From assembly GCA_944385395.1 (NCBI GenBank), contig CALWXA010000086.1:1-37465 (forward strand): a DNA stretch of 37,465 bases. The letters run 5' to 3'. Numbering within the stretch: position 1 is the first letter of the stretch; each line of letters opens with the position of its first letter. Source of the DNA: an uncultured Oscillospiraceae bacterium (lineage in GTDB: Bacteria; Bacillota; Clostridia; Oscillospirales; Oscillospiraceae). The position numbers and the translations under genes were made by a program. Shown here piece after piece: positions 11,827-19,810 of this stretch. A model generated the notes under the pieces. That model was not told the origin of the DNA. It was given only the letters and a program-made list of their open reading frames with translations, and did not search any database.

Positions 11827-12420
11827 TCAGCGGGGGGAAAGCTCCAGCTGGAGATCCCGTTCCGGAAGCTCCAGGGCCGGAATGGCCTGGCACAGGGCCG
11901 CTGCCTGGGCGGCGGTGAGGTCATATGCCTCCCGGGGACCCTGGGGATACGTCTGGGAAATATTTTCCTGCTGCATCCATTGCCGGATCTGAGCGCACAG
12001 CTGGGAATCCGTGACGGAATACAGCGGCAGCTGAGAATCCGTGCCGCTGTCATAAGGCACTACATTTTCCGTGCCGATGCGGGGGGCATCCGCCGGCTGT
12101 ATGGCCGCCTGATTACCGCTGCCGGCAGAGAGCCACAGACTCACGCCCAGCACCACCACGGTACAGGCTGCCAGGCCCGACACATAGCGCCGCAGCGGCA
12201 TGCGGCGCTTGACACGCTCCTGAGGCGTGGTACGTACCGCTTCCATGACCCGGGCGGTAAAATCCGCCGGAGGGAGGGCACTGCCCTCCAGGCCGCTGAC
12301 GGCTTCATAATACATCCGGCAGGCAGGGCACGAGTGTATGTGGGACAAGACGGATTCCTGCTGCCCCTGGGGCAGCGTACCGTCCAGCAGAGCGTCTACC
12401 TGATCCAAATTACAGGGCAT
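11827..12420 (-). CDS. Membrane anti-sigma factor with zf-HC2 zinc finger
   Basis: A 197-residue protein. The start at 12420 (MPCNLDQVDALLDG) has AGGAGGGAG just upstream; a longer frame begins in the sigma gene. Residues about 1-40 form a ZAS/zf-HC2 domain (HIHSCPACRMYYEAV, the HxxxCxxC core) that normally holds an ECF sigma factor inactive. One membrane helix follows (YVSGLAACTVVVLGVSLWL, about residue 85-105). The exported C-terminal part has no recognised domain and would sense or transmit the signal. Its start overlaps the sigma gene by 11 bases, so the pair is coupled. Release by regulated proteolysis or by a ligand is possible but not shown here. Confidence 0.88.
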   Translation of the reverse strand: MPCNLDQVDALLDGTLPQGQQESVLSHIHSCPACRMYYEAVSGLEGSALPPADFTARVMEAVRTTPQERVKRRMPLRRYVSGLAACTVVVLGVSLWLSAGSGNQAAIQPADAPRIGTENVVPYDSGTDSQLPLYSVTDSQLCAQIRQWMQQENISQTYPQGPREAYDLTAAQAAALCQAIPALELPERDLQLELSPR

Positions 12421-13009
12421 GATCTCCCTCCTCTCTATCACTATATAAGTCGGAGGAAGAGCCAAAAAGGTTCCCCTGTTTCGTTAAAATATTCCGCAGC
12501 TGCTTTTTGGCACGGCTCAGGCGGGATTTCACCGTACCGGCTTCCAGATCCAGCAGCTTCCCGATCTCCTCGTAGCTCAGCTGCCGCATCTGGCGCAGCA
12601 GGAAGATCTCCCGGTGCTCCGGCGTCAGCGTGTTCAGGGCCTGCTGCAGGGTCCGCTGCAGCTCCGCTTCCTCCGCCGCCTGCTGCGGTGTGCCCTCTGC
12701 CGCCAGGTCCAGCTGCTCGTCCAGGGGGACGGCGCCCCGGTGCCGCTTTTCACGGCGGAGAAAATCGATGGCGGCGTGGGTAGTGAGCTGATAGAGCCAG
12801 GAGGAGAACTTGCTTTCTCCCCGGAAGGAGGGCAGGCCTTTCCAGGCGGCCAGGAATGCCTCCTGCGCCACCTCCTGGGCGTCGTGGTCGTTGCCGCACA
12901 TCCGCAGCGACAGACGGTATACGCTTGTCTGATATGCTTCCACCAGCTGCTCGAAGGCGGCGGGATCTCCCGCTTTGGCCCGGGCAATGGCGTGCAGCTC
13001 GTCGGTCAT
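12410..13009 (-). CDS. ECF RNA polymerase sigma factor (sigma-70 family)
   Basis: A 199-residue ECF sigma factor. Region 2 covers residues about 10-90 (FEQLVEAYQTSVYRLSLRMCGNDHDAQEVAQEAFLAAW, then FSSWLYQLTTHAAIDFLRR, the -10 recognition part). Region 4 covers about 125-180 (LNTLTPEHREIFLLRQMRQLSYEEIGKLLDLEAGTVKSRLSRAKKQL, the -35 helix-turn-helix). It resembles SigW/RpoE-type sigma factors. The ATG overlaps the dusB stop as ATGA, and the anti-sigma gene follows with an overlap. The regulon is unknown; no second promoter with a typical ECF AAC motif was recognised upstream of dusB. Confidence 0.93.
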   Translation of the reverse strand: MTDELHAIARAKAGDPAAFEQLVEAYQTSVYRLSLRMCGNDHDAQEVAQEAFLAAWKGLPSFRGESKFSSWLYQLTTHAAIDFLRREKRHRGAVPLDEQLDLAAEGTPQQAAEEAELQRTLQQALNTLTPEHREIFLLRQMRQLSYEEIGKLLDLEAGTVKSRLSRAKKQLRNILTKQGNLFGSSSDLYSDREEGDHAL

Positions 13010-13974
13010 GTCAGGTCCCTCTTGATGCCCGCCGTCACACGCTCCACATCCTCCAGCGTGTTCATGCGGACGATCTGTTCTTTATAATAATTGGCGTGGG
13101 GAACGCCCTTGAGATACCAGGCGTAATGCTTCCGGGCTTCCAGCACGGCGATATGCTCCCCCTTATGGGCGGCGGCCAGCCGGATCTGGCGCACCGCCGT
13201 ATCGCACCGCTGAGAAAGGGGCGGCAGGGGCGGAATGGGGCGGCCTTCCAGCGCCGCAGCGGTCTGGGCAAAAAGCCAGGGGTTGCCGAAGCTGCCCCGG
13301 CCGATCATCACCATATCCGCTCCCGTGGCGTGGAGCAGGGAAAGGGCATCCTGGGGCGAAAAGACATCGCCGTTGGCGATCACCGGGATGTTCACCGCTT
13401 CCTTTACCGCCCGGGTGGTGGTCCAGTCCGCCTCACCGGCGTACATCTGGGCCCGGGTGCGGCCGTGGATGGTGACGGCGGCCACCCCTACCTGCTCCAG
13501 AGCACGGGAGAGCTCCACGGCGTTGATGCTGCCCTTGTCCCAGCCACGGCGCATTTTCACCGTTACCGGCACCGGAGAAGCTTTTACCACCGCTTCGGCC
13601 ACACGGACGGCTTTATCGATATCACGCATCAGGGCGCTGCCGTCGCCGTTGGACACCACCTTGCCCACGGGACAGCCCATGTTGATGTCGATGAGGTCGG
13701 CGCCGGAGATCTGGGCGGCGATCTGTGCCGCCTCCGCCATGCACACCGGGTCGCTGCCGAAGATCTGGGCGGCACAGGGGTGCTCGCCGTCAAAGAGCTC
13801 CAGCAGTCCACGGCTCTTTTTGTCCTGATAGCAAAGGGCCTTGGAACTGACCATCTCCGTAACGGTATAGCCGGCGCCAAGCTCCGAGCAGATCCGGCGG
13901 AATGCCAGGTCCGTCACCCCGGCCATAGGGGCCAGGGCCAGACGGGAGGAAATGACCACATTGCCGATGTTCAT
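13006..13974 (-). CDS. dusB: tRNA-dihydrouridine synthase (DusB family)
   Basis: A 322-residue flavoenzyme reducing specific uridines in tRNA to dihydrouridine. The FMN-barrel motifs are clear: LALAPMAGVTDLAFR at the N-terminus, AAQIFGSDP, DINMGCPVGKVVSNGDGSALM with the catalytic Cys, VTVKMRRGWD, VTIHGRTRAQMYAG, PVIANGDV and MIGRGSFGNPWLF. The C-terminal helical domain (KHYAWYLKGVPHANYYKEQI) is of the DusB/NifR3 type. The ATG has GAGGAGG upstream and a consensus-like promoter about 40 bases further. It is the first gene of a three-gene unit with an ECF sigma and anti-sigma factor. Confidence 0.96.
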   Translation of the reverse strand: MNIGNVVISSRLALAPMAGVTDLAFRRICSELGAGYTVTEMVSSKALCYQDKKSRGLLELFDGEHPCAAQIFGSDPVCMAEAAQIAAQISGADLIDINMGCPVGKVVSNGDGSALMRDIDKAVRVAEAVVKASPVPVTVKMRRGWDKGSINAVELSRALEQVGVAAVTIHGRTRAQMYAGEADWTTTRAVKEAVNIPVIANGDVFSPQDALSLLHATGADMVMIGRGSFGNPWLFAQTAAALEGRPIPPLPPLSQRCDTAVRQIRLAAAHKGEHIAVLEARKHYAWYLKGVPHANYYKEQIVRMNTLEDVERVTAGIKRDLT

Positions 13975-14011
13975 ACCAGGAAACCTCCTCTATGTACTGC
14001 GATTCCTGCTG

Positions 14012-14040
14012 ATTATATCACACAATCCCACCGGGCTCAA
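14012..14040 (-). promoter_or_regulatory. Sigma-A-type promoter of dusB
   Basis: Minus-strand TTGAGC (14035-14040) and TATAAT (14012-14017), 17 bases apart; the dusB start codon is 38 bases downstream of the -10. Confidence 0.7.
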
Positions 14041-14044
14041 CGAC

Positions 14045-14078
14045 AAAAAGAGGAGGCGGACAGCGTCCGCTGTCCGCC
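14045..14078 (-). terminator. Intrinsic terminator after the small membrane protein gene
   Basis: Perfect 10-bp stem GGCGGACAGC (14055-14064) with GCTGTCCGCC (14069-14078). On the minus strand it is followed by TCCTCTTTTTG. It separates the spoIIE side from the dusB promoter. Confidence 0.8.
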
Positions 14079-14099
14079 CCAAGGGAGGAGAAAAAGAGT

Positions 14100-14378
14100 T
14101 CAGATCAGGTATACCAGCAGCCATGCCAGGGCCATGACGCCGCCGCCCAGCAGTGCCGACACCAGCGGCGTCAGGCGCCACCGCCTGGCGGGAGTGGGGC
14201 CGCCGTGGGTGCGGGCATAGTTCTTGGCAATGCGGACCGCCTGGTCCACCAGCTGCTGGGACGTGACACCGCCGCCTCCCGTGGCGGCTTCGTTGCGGAT
14301 GATGAAAATAGCCTGTTCAAAAATACGGGGATCGGGAGAATCTACCACGATGACCCGTCTGGAAATACCTTTAACCAA
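14100..14378 (-). CDS. Small C-terminally anchored membrane protein, conserved in Clostridia
   Basis: A 92-residue protein. The best start is TTG at 14378 (MVKGISRRVIVVDSPDPRIFEQAIFII), because GAGGAGGG lies seven bases upstream; a longer frame to 14456 lacks such a site. The N-terminal KGISRRVIVVxSPDPxxFEQAIFIIR segment is a recognisable conserved block in clostridial hypothetical proteins. A central Gly-rich turn and helix (GVTSQQLVDQAVRIAKNYA) follow, and then one C-terminal membrane helix (LVSALLGGGVMALAWLLVYLI) ending at the stop. The function is unknown. It lies just downstream of spoIIE, with no terminator seen between them, so a sporulation-time role is possible but unproven. Confidence 0.75.
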   Translation of the reverse strand: MVKGISRRVIVVDSPDPRIFEQAIFIIRNEAATGGGGVTSQQLVDQAVRIAKNYARTHGGPTPARRWRLTPLVSALLGGGVMALAWLLVYLI

Positions 14379-14458
14379 GAATATGCCCTCCTCTTGCCGT
14401 TTGATACTTCCAGTATGGCCCGGCGTCTGAGAAGTTATACGCATTCTGTGCAGCAAAA

Positions 14459-16507
14459 TCAGACCTGTGTCCGGCCGCCTTTTTCCGGGCCGGGCAGATA
14501 CAGCACCAGCACCGCACAGTCGTCCTGGAGACCACGGCGGGTCCGGGATTCCGACAGGATCAGGGACGTCAGCGCCGAAGGATCATTTCCCGACCAGCCG
14601 GCCAGCAGATTCTGCAGCCATTCGTCATCGTTTTCGTCGGCGATGCCATCGCTGATCATCACAAAAAAGCTGCTGCCGGGCAGGGACAGCCGGGTATAGG
14701 CCGGCGTCTGGGAATCGGTCTGCAATCCGGCGGGGAGGCTGGAGGCGGTGAAGCGGCTGACGCTGCCGCTGCGCTTGAGATAGGATGGCGCTGCGCCGTA
14801 CTTATACAGCTCTCCGCTGCCGCTGCTGCGGTTCAGAGCCAGCAGGTCAATGGTGGTGAATCCACCGCCGGATTCGCCCCGGAGAGCCAGGGCGGCGTTG
14901 AGGGTTTTCAGGGCCGGGGCCGGGTCGATGCCGGCTTTAAGAAACTGCTGCAGCAGCCGCACCGTCATGGCTGCCTCCCGGTGGGCGTTTTCGCCGCTGC
15001 CCATGCCGTCGGACAGCAGCAGGTACACCGTGGAGCCCACTTCAAATACCGCCAGCTGATCGCCGCAGACGCTGCCGCCCTCCCGGGGACGCAGGGCTGA
15101 ACCGATGCGGTAGCCCAAGGGATGGGAAGTGGACATGGCTTCGGTGGCAGCGGCAGCACCGGAGAGGAGGTCTCCCAGCTGGGCGTATTGCTCCTGGGCC
15201 ATCTGGCGGGTCTGGGAAAGCCGCTGATGGTACTGACGGCGCAGAAGAAAAGCACGCAGCTCCGTATTTACTGCCGACAAAAAGTCCTGCAGATGGACAC
15301 AGCGGGAGGTGAAGTACAAAGGGAAGTCCTGGGCCTGGGCCTGGCCCCGGCGCAGCAGGTGGGGGCAGGCGTCGTTGAAGGCATTGTAGGTAGTGTTGTA
15401 ATTCTGCTGCCAGCAGCTGCTGCACAGCACGCAGCTGCGGCAGACCTGAGCGGCGGCGTGGTCAAAGATCACCGATGGATTTTCCGGCGGGGCAGGGCTT
15501 GTCCCACGGAAAAAGCTGTCGTACAGATCCCGGAAAGCGGCGGCGGATTGCTCCAGCTGTCCTTTCAGAGGCGTGGAGGTCTCCGGGGTACGGCGGGGTG
15601 CTGCCGGGTGGCGGGAGGGCTCTGCTGCATCGGCAGGGAACAGCTTCCGGGGCAGCAGCAGGAACAGCACAGCGCCGCCCAGAGCTTCCCACAGGCAGGT
15701 GAGGACGCCGTCGGCGCCCAGCAGCACCGCTGTCAGAGGAGCGAAAAGGCAGTAGGCCAGGGCACTGGGCAGGCGATAGGGTTTGAGCAGGCAGGCGGCG
15801 GCGCAGCCGCAGCCGCACAGCACCCCATACAGGGCCGTGGGCTGCGCACCTACCAGTTCCGCTGCCAGGCCTGCACAAAAGCCCACCACGGCGCTTTGGG
15901 TGGGGGTATACAGGGATACGCTCAGCAGCAGCGGCAGGCTCAAAAGCGCCCGGCCCAGAGAAAAGCCGGTGACGGTCTGCACCGGTACCAGGGCCAGACA
16001 CAAAGCGCCTGAGAGCAGCAGCCAGCCCTTGCGGCGTCGTACGGGATCCGGCTGGCGGGTGAAGAAGGACTGGAAGAGATCTGCCGCCAGGGCCTGAACG
16101 GCCAGGGACAGGGCAAACACCACCAGACTGGCGGCGCCCCGTTCCAGCAGGTAGAGAAACTGAACCACCGCTGTAGCGGCCACTGAGGCCAGGGAGCGGA
16201 AGAAAGGGCGGGTATAGATTTTGGTATCGTAAAAGGCCGTATTGACAGAGAAGATCAGAATGCCGGAGGCCAGATACCGCAGGGCTGTCTGGAAATCCAG
16301 AAAGGCCCAGGCACCCACAGCGGCGCCCAGCAGGCAGAAAAGGCCCGGCAGCTTGGCCCCGGCGGCAGAGATCATACCAAGGCCGAAGGGTACATGGGCG
16401 CCGCCCAGCCGGGCGGCGGAGAGCAGGAAGGCCAATGCGGCTTGTCCCAAAGGCAGCGTGGGTTTCGGCAGCGCTGTCAGCTTTGGGATGCGGGGAATTT
16501 GTTTCAT
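14459..16507 (-). CDS. spoIIE: Stage II sporulation protein E (membrane PP2C phosphatase)
   Basis: A 682-residue SpoIIE. In sporulating Firmicutes it dephosphorylates SpoIIAA to activate sigma-F in the forespore and helps polar division. The start is the ATG at 16507 (MKQIPRIPKL), with AAAGGAGGG seven bases upstream. Residues about 20-295 carry around ten membrane helices. The central region has the family's cysteine cluster (CRSCVLCSSCW). The C-terminal PP2C domain shows CGDQLAVF, LLSDGMGSGENA, FTTIDLLAL, VMISDGIADEND and LQDDCAVLVLYL, so the metal-binding Asp residues are present. It is about 140 residues shorter than the Bacillus protein, mostly in the central region. A TACAAT -10-like box at 16530-16535 (minus) precedes it; I could not confirm Spo0A sites. 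Confidence 0.95.
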   Translation of the reverse strand: MKQIPRIPKLTALPKPTLPLGQAALAFLLSAARLGGAHVPFGLGMISAAGAKLPGLFCLLGAAVGAWAFLDFQTALRYLASGILIFSVNTAFYDTKIYTRPFFRSLASVAATAVVQFLYLLERGAASLVVFALSLAVQALAADLFQSFFTRQPDPVRRRKGWLLLSGALCLALVPVQTVTGFSLGRALLSLPLLLSVSLYTPTQSAVVGFCAGLAAELVGAQPTALYGVLCGCGCAAACLLKPYRLPSALAYCLFAPLTAVLLGADGVLTCLWEALGGAVLFLLLPRKLFPADAAEPSRHPAAPRRTPETSTPLKGQLEQSAAAFRDLYDSFFRGTSPAPPENPSVIFDHAAAQVCRSCVLCSSCWQQNYNTTYNAFNDACPHLLRRGQAQAQDFPLYFTSRCVHLQDFLSAVNTELRAFLLRRQYHQRLSQTRQMAQEQYAQLGDLLSGAAAATEAMSTSHPLGYRIGSALRPREGGSVCGDQLAVFEVGSTVYLLLSDGMGSGENAHREAAMTVRLLQQFLKAGIDPAPALKTLNAALALRGESGGGFTTIDLLALNRSSGSGELYKYGAAPSYLKRSGSVSRFTASSLPAGLQTDSQTPAYTRLSLPGSSFFVMISDGIADENDDEWLQNLLAGWSGNDPSALTSLILSESRTRRGLQDDCAVLVLYLPGPEKGGRTQV

Positions 16508-16577
16508 GGTCAAGCCCTCCTTTGCCCCTATTGTAAAGGCGGGGGAGGGGAGAAACGGGTCGGGAAATAACAGAAAT

Positions 16578-16613
16578 ACAAAAGGGCCCCGGATTTTGCA
16601 AAAATCCGGGGCC
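16578..16613 (-). terminator. Intrinsic terminator of the rimP-ribF operon
   Basis: Perfect 13-bp stem GGCCCCGGATTTT (16585-16597) with 16601-16613 around GCA. On the minus strand it is followed by CTTTTGT. It lies eight bases after the ribF stop and ends the long operon before spoIIE. Confidence 0.88.
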
Positions 16614-16620
16614 TGCTGGT

Positions 16621-17529
16621 TTAATCGGGTGTATGTTCGGCGAAATAAGCCTGGGCGGCGGTGATATCCCGGTGGATCTGCTCTTTCAGAGCATCCGGGC
16701 CGTCAAAGCGCTGCTCATGGCGCAGGCGGCTGTAAAATTCCAGGCGCAGGTGCTTGTCATAGAGATCCCCCTGGAAATTCAGCAAAAAGGTTTCCACCGT
16801 CACCGTGCCGGCGGAACTGACGGTGGGACGGGTGCCCACGTTGGTGACACCGGCGCAGCTGCGGCCGTCCGGCAGAAACACCCGGGTGATGTATACCCCG
16901 TGGCGGGGTACCAGCACCGTGGGGGGAACGGTGAAATTCACCGTGGGGATGCCGATGGTCCGGCCGAACCGCTGGCCGTGGCGGACGATCTGGCTCAGGC
17001 AGTGGCGGTGGCCCAGAAACCGGGCGGCCTGCTCCATATCCCCGGCTTCCACCAGGGTGCGGATATAGGTGGAGCTGACGGTGCGGCCGTCACATTCCAC
17101 CTTGGGGATGATGTCGCAGCCCAGACCCAGCTGGCGGCATTTCTCCACCAGACGCTCCGGGGTGCCTTCATTCTTATAGCCGAAGTGGAAATCGTGTCCT
17201 GCCACCAGATGGACGGCTCCATATTCCCGGACCAGCAGCTGCTCCACGAAATCCTCCCAGGGACAGTGCATCATCTGCTCATCAAAGGGGGCCAGGATTA
17301 CCCGCTCCACGCCGTACAGGCGTTCCATCAGGTCCCGGCGGTCCTCCGGAGAATTGATGAGGGCTACAGGCTTGCCGGTCACCACTTCCTTGGGGGGACG
17401 GTCAAAGGTAAATACGGCGCTGCCTACGCCCAGCTCCCGGGCCCGCTGAACCGTCCGGCGCAGCAGGGCACCGTGGCCCAGATGTACCCCGTCAAAAAAA
17501 CCCAGGGCAATGACAGAAGATTTATGCAA
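16621..17529 (-). CDS. ribF: Bifunctional riboflavin kinase / FAD synthetase
   Basis: Makes FMN from riboflavin and then FAD. The N-terminal nucleotidyltransferase part has ALGFFDGVHLGHGALL, FTFDRPPKEV, VAGHDFHFGY and VSSTYIR. The C-terminal kinase part has GRTIGIPTVNF, GVYITRVF, GVTNVGTRPTV and VETFLLNFQGDLYDK. I prefer the TTG at 17529 (MHKSSVIALGFFDG, 302 residues), because GGAGG lies nine bases upstream. A GTG at 17538, overlapping the truB stop as GTGA, is possible but has its ribosome-binding site directly against it. It is the last gene of the rimP operon, directly after truB, a common order in Firmicutes. Confidence 0.96.
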   Translation of the reverse strand: MHKSSVIALGFFDGVHLGHGALLRRTVQRARELGVGSAVFTFDRPPKEVVTGKPVALINSPEDRRDLMERLYGVERVILAPFDEQMMHCPWEDFVEQLLVREYGAVHLVAGHDFHFGYKNEGTPERLVEKCRQLGLGCDIIPKVECDGRTVSSTYIRTLVEAGDMEQAARFLGHRHCLSQIVRHGQRFGRTIGIPTVNFTVPPTVLVPRHGVYITRVFLPDGRSCAGVTNVGTRPTVSSAGTVTVETFLLNFQGDLYDKHLRLEFYSRLRHEQRFDGPDALKEQIHRDITAAQAYFAEHTPD

Positions 17530-17534
17530 GGCTC

Positions 17535-18404
17535 TCACCCTCCGAAAAAGTTTTTCAGGGAAATCATCCTGCCGCCTTCCAGACGGCTCAAACACAAAAA
17601 AGAGCCCTCGGCGTCATAGATGCGATAGGTGCCCTCCGCCAAGATCTCCGGTACCGGAAAGGAATTGCCGTTGCGGCAGAGCCGCAGCTGCTTTTCCTGG
17701 CGGATGGTATAGGCGGGATGGGCGGCAAAGAGGGAATCCAGCGGCTGCAGAGCCGCTTCTCCCAGACGCTCCACCTCTTCCAGCGTCAGCGCCGTGTCCA
17801 GCGTGAAACCGGCGGCCATGGTCCGGCGCAGGGAACACATGCAGCCGCCGCAGCCCAGAGCTGCGCCGATCTCGTGGCAGAGGGTACGGACATAGGTGCC
17901 CTTGGAGCAGAGGATCCGCAGAAGCCAGGTGTCCGGCCCGGTCTGCTCCAGCACCTCCAGGGCATAGATGGTGATATTACGGGGCTTGCGCTCCACCTCC
18001 TGGCCCTTTCGGGCCAGCTCGTAGAGCTTTTTGCCCCCCACCTTTACGGCGGAGAACATAGGGGGCAGCTGGGAAATCTCGCCGGTGAACCGGGGCAGCA
18101 CCGCTTCCAGCTCCTGCCGTCCCACCGACACCGGGGAGCAGGAGAGCACTTCGCCGGAGGTGTCCTGGGTATTGGTCACCAGTCCCAGCTGCAGCCCTGC
18201 CACATATTCCTTGCTGCCGCTTTCGGCAAAGCTCACCGCCCGGGTGGCCTGGCCTACGAATACCGGCAGCACGCCGGTGGCCATAGGGTCCAGAGTACCG
18301 GCGTGGCCTACCTTACGGGTATGCAGGATCCCCCGGAGCTTGGCGCATACGTCCATGCTGGTCCAGTCCCGGGGCTTATCGATGATGACGATGCCGTTTG
18401 CCAT
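17535..18404 (-). CDS. truB: tRNA pseudouridine-55 synthase
   Basis: Forms the T-loop pseudouridine at position 55 of tRNAs. The 289-residue length is normal. Motifs are GIVIIDKPRDWTS, VGHAGTLDPMATGVLPV with the catalytic Asp in TLDP, KEYVAGLQLG, QLPPMFSAVKVGGKKLYELARKG, GTYVRTLCHEIGAALG and a C-terminal domain resembling a degenerate PUA fold. Its ATG overlaps the nrnA stop by one base (TGATG), and its own stop overlaps the ribF region. In the rimP operon it joins genes for ribosome assembly and translation. Confidence 0.97.
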   Translation of the reverse strand: MANGIVIIDKPRDWTSMDVCAKLRGILHTRKVGHAGTLDPMATGVLPVFVGQATRAVSFAESGSKEYVAGLQLGLVTNTQDTSGEVLSCSPVSVGRQELEAVLPRFTGEISQLPPMFSAVKVGGKKLYELARKGQEVERKPRNITIYALEVLEQTGPDTWLLRILCSKGTYVRTLCHEIGAALGCGGCMCSLRRTMAAGFTLDTALTLEEVERLGEAALQPLDSLFAAHPAYTIRQEKQLRLCRNGNSFPVPEILAEGTYRIYDAEGSFLCLSRLEGGRMISLKNFFGG

Positions 18405-19348
18405 CAGCCACCTGTCACTTCCTGCACGGCGGCCAGCACCGCCTGCTTCACCGTATCCAGGGTGCCGTGGACGGTGGCTCCGGCAGCGGCACGGTGGCCG
18501 CCGCCGCCCAGCCGGGCACAGACCTCCGTGGCGTTGACCCGGGGGCCGGTACGCAAAGATACCTTTACCGTTGACTCATCCAGTTCCCGGAGGGTCACGG
18601 CGCAGTCGGTACCTTCCACCAGGGCGGCCAGGGAGCTGAGCTCCTCAATATCGGCGTCGGTGGCCCCCATTTCCCGGCGCAGGGACAGGGGGATGGTCAT
18701 CACCACCACCCGGTCGGCATCGTACAGCTCCATGTGAGCGGCCATATGGGCCTCCATCTGCAGCCGTACCCGGCTCTTGGTGCGGAAGAGTGCCTTATTC
18801 ACCCCGGAAACATCCAGAGGCGTTTCCAGCAGCGCCGCAGCGATGGCGTGGGTGCGGGCGGTGGTATTGCTGTAGGCAAAGCAGCCGGTGTCCGTGGAGA
18901 TGGCCACGTACAGCGGCAGGGCAATGGCCGGTGTGATGGGAGTCAGGCACCGGATCACCTCATAGACGATCTCGCCGCAGGCGGCGGCAGAGGCGTCCAC
19001 CAGGCTCTCAGCAGCAAAATAGCTGTGGGAGGGGTGGTGGTCGATGGCCAGGGCGATGTTTCCCGCATAGGGGGCGGCGCTCTCCGGCAGCAGGCCCGGC
19101 ACCGCCACGTCTACCGACACCACCTGCTCCGGCTGCCAGCCTTCCGGGGCCAGGCAGGGAGCGGCATAGGGAAGGTAAGTGGAGGTGATCTCCGGATTGG
19201 GCAGCAGGTACGCTTCCTTGCCCTGGGCCCGGAGGGCCAGGCACAGGGCGGCGGCGCTGCCGATGGTATCGCCGTCAGGCCGGACGTGGGTGAGAAGGCC
19301 CACCCGATCCATGGCGGAAAGCCGCTGGGCGGCCTGGGTCACAGTCAT
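18404..19348 (-). CDS. nrnA: DHH/DHHA1 phosphoesterase, NrnA-like (nanoRNase / pAp phosphatase)
   Basis: Degrades short oligonucleotides and 3'-phosphoadenosine 5'-phosphate in well-studied Firmicute homologues. The start at 19348 (MTVTQAAQRLSAMDRV) has AAGGAGG eight bases upstream; a longer frame to 19366 lacks a site. The motifs DGDTIGSAAAL (motif I), a VSVDVAVPG strand (motif II), AIDHHPSH (DHH motif III) and STDTGCFAYSNT (motif IV) give the metal centre. The DHHA1 domain ends with GGGGHRAAAGA for substrate binding. At 314 residues the length fits. It sits between rbfA and truB as in many clostridial rimP operons. Confidence 0.93.
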   Translation of the reverse strand: MTVTQAAQRLSAMDRVGLLTHVRPDGDTIGSAAALCLALRAQGKEAYLLPNPEITSTYLPYAAPCLAPEGWQPEQVVSVDVAVPGLLPESAAPYAGNIALAIDHHPSHSYFAAESLVDASAAACGEIVYEVIRCLTPITPAIALPLYVAISTDTGCFAYSNTTARTHAIAAALLETPLDVSGVNKALFRTKSRVRLQMEAHMAAHMELYDADRVVVMTIPLSLRREMGATDADIEELSSLAALVEGTDCAVTLRELDESTVKVSLRTGPRVNATEVCARLGGGGHRAAAGATVHGTLDTVKQAVLAAVQEVTGG

Positions 19349-19362
19349 GGGTGCAGCCTCCT

Positions 19363-19740
19363 TCAATCGTCCAGCACGATGTGCTCGTTTTCAGGATTGG
19401 CGGGCTTGACGTGGTGGAGCATGTCCAGAATATGGGCGCCATGGGCGATGGAATCGTCGGCCAGGAACTGCAGCTCCGGCGTGTACCGAAGGTCCAGACG
19501 ATGGCCCAGCTCACGCCGCAGAAAGCCGGAGGCGGATTTGAGACCCTTCATGAGGTCCTTTTCGCCGGTGCGGTCCAGGGCGGTGACATAGACCCGGGCA
19601 TACCGCAGGTCTGTGGTGGTATCCACGTGGGTGATGGTGAGCATGGAGCCGGAGACACGGGGGTCCTTCACGCTGCGCAGCAGCTCGGAGAGCTCACGGC
19701 GGATCTCATCATTGATGCGGCCGATACGGTTGGATGCCAT
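19363..19740 (-). CDS. rbfA: Ribosome-binding factor A
   Basis: A 125-residue 30S maturation factor binding helix 1 of 16S rRNA. It shows the typical start SNRIGRINDEIRRELSELL, KDPRVSG, THVDTTTDLRYARVYVT, LKSASGFLRRELGHRLDLRYTPELQFLADDSIAHGAHI and an acidic tail. It follows infB by about 70 bases containing a strong hairpin, and precedes nrnA by 14 bases, so it belongs to the same operon. Confidence 0.96.
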   Translation of the reverse strand: MASNRIGRINDEIRRELSELLRSVKDPRVSGSMLTITHVDTTTDLRYARVYVTALDRTGEKDLMKGLKSASGFLRRELGHRLDLRYTPELQFLADDSIAHGAHILDMLHHVKPANPENEHIVLDD

Positions 19741-19774
19741 AGAACAGCACTCCTTTCATGAAATGAGTAAGGAA

Positions 19775-19798
19775 GGGGCGGGCGATACCGCCCGCCCC
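19775..19798 (-). other. Intergenic hairpin between infB and rbfA
   Basis: Perfect 10-bp GC stem GGGGCGGGCG (19775-19784) with CGCCCGCCCC (19789-19798), loop ATAC. On the minus strand only TTCCTTAC follows, so it is a poor terminator. It may be a partial terminator or protect the infB 3' end. Confidence 0.55.
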
Positions 19799-19810
19799 GA
19801 GGTTGTGGTG

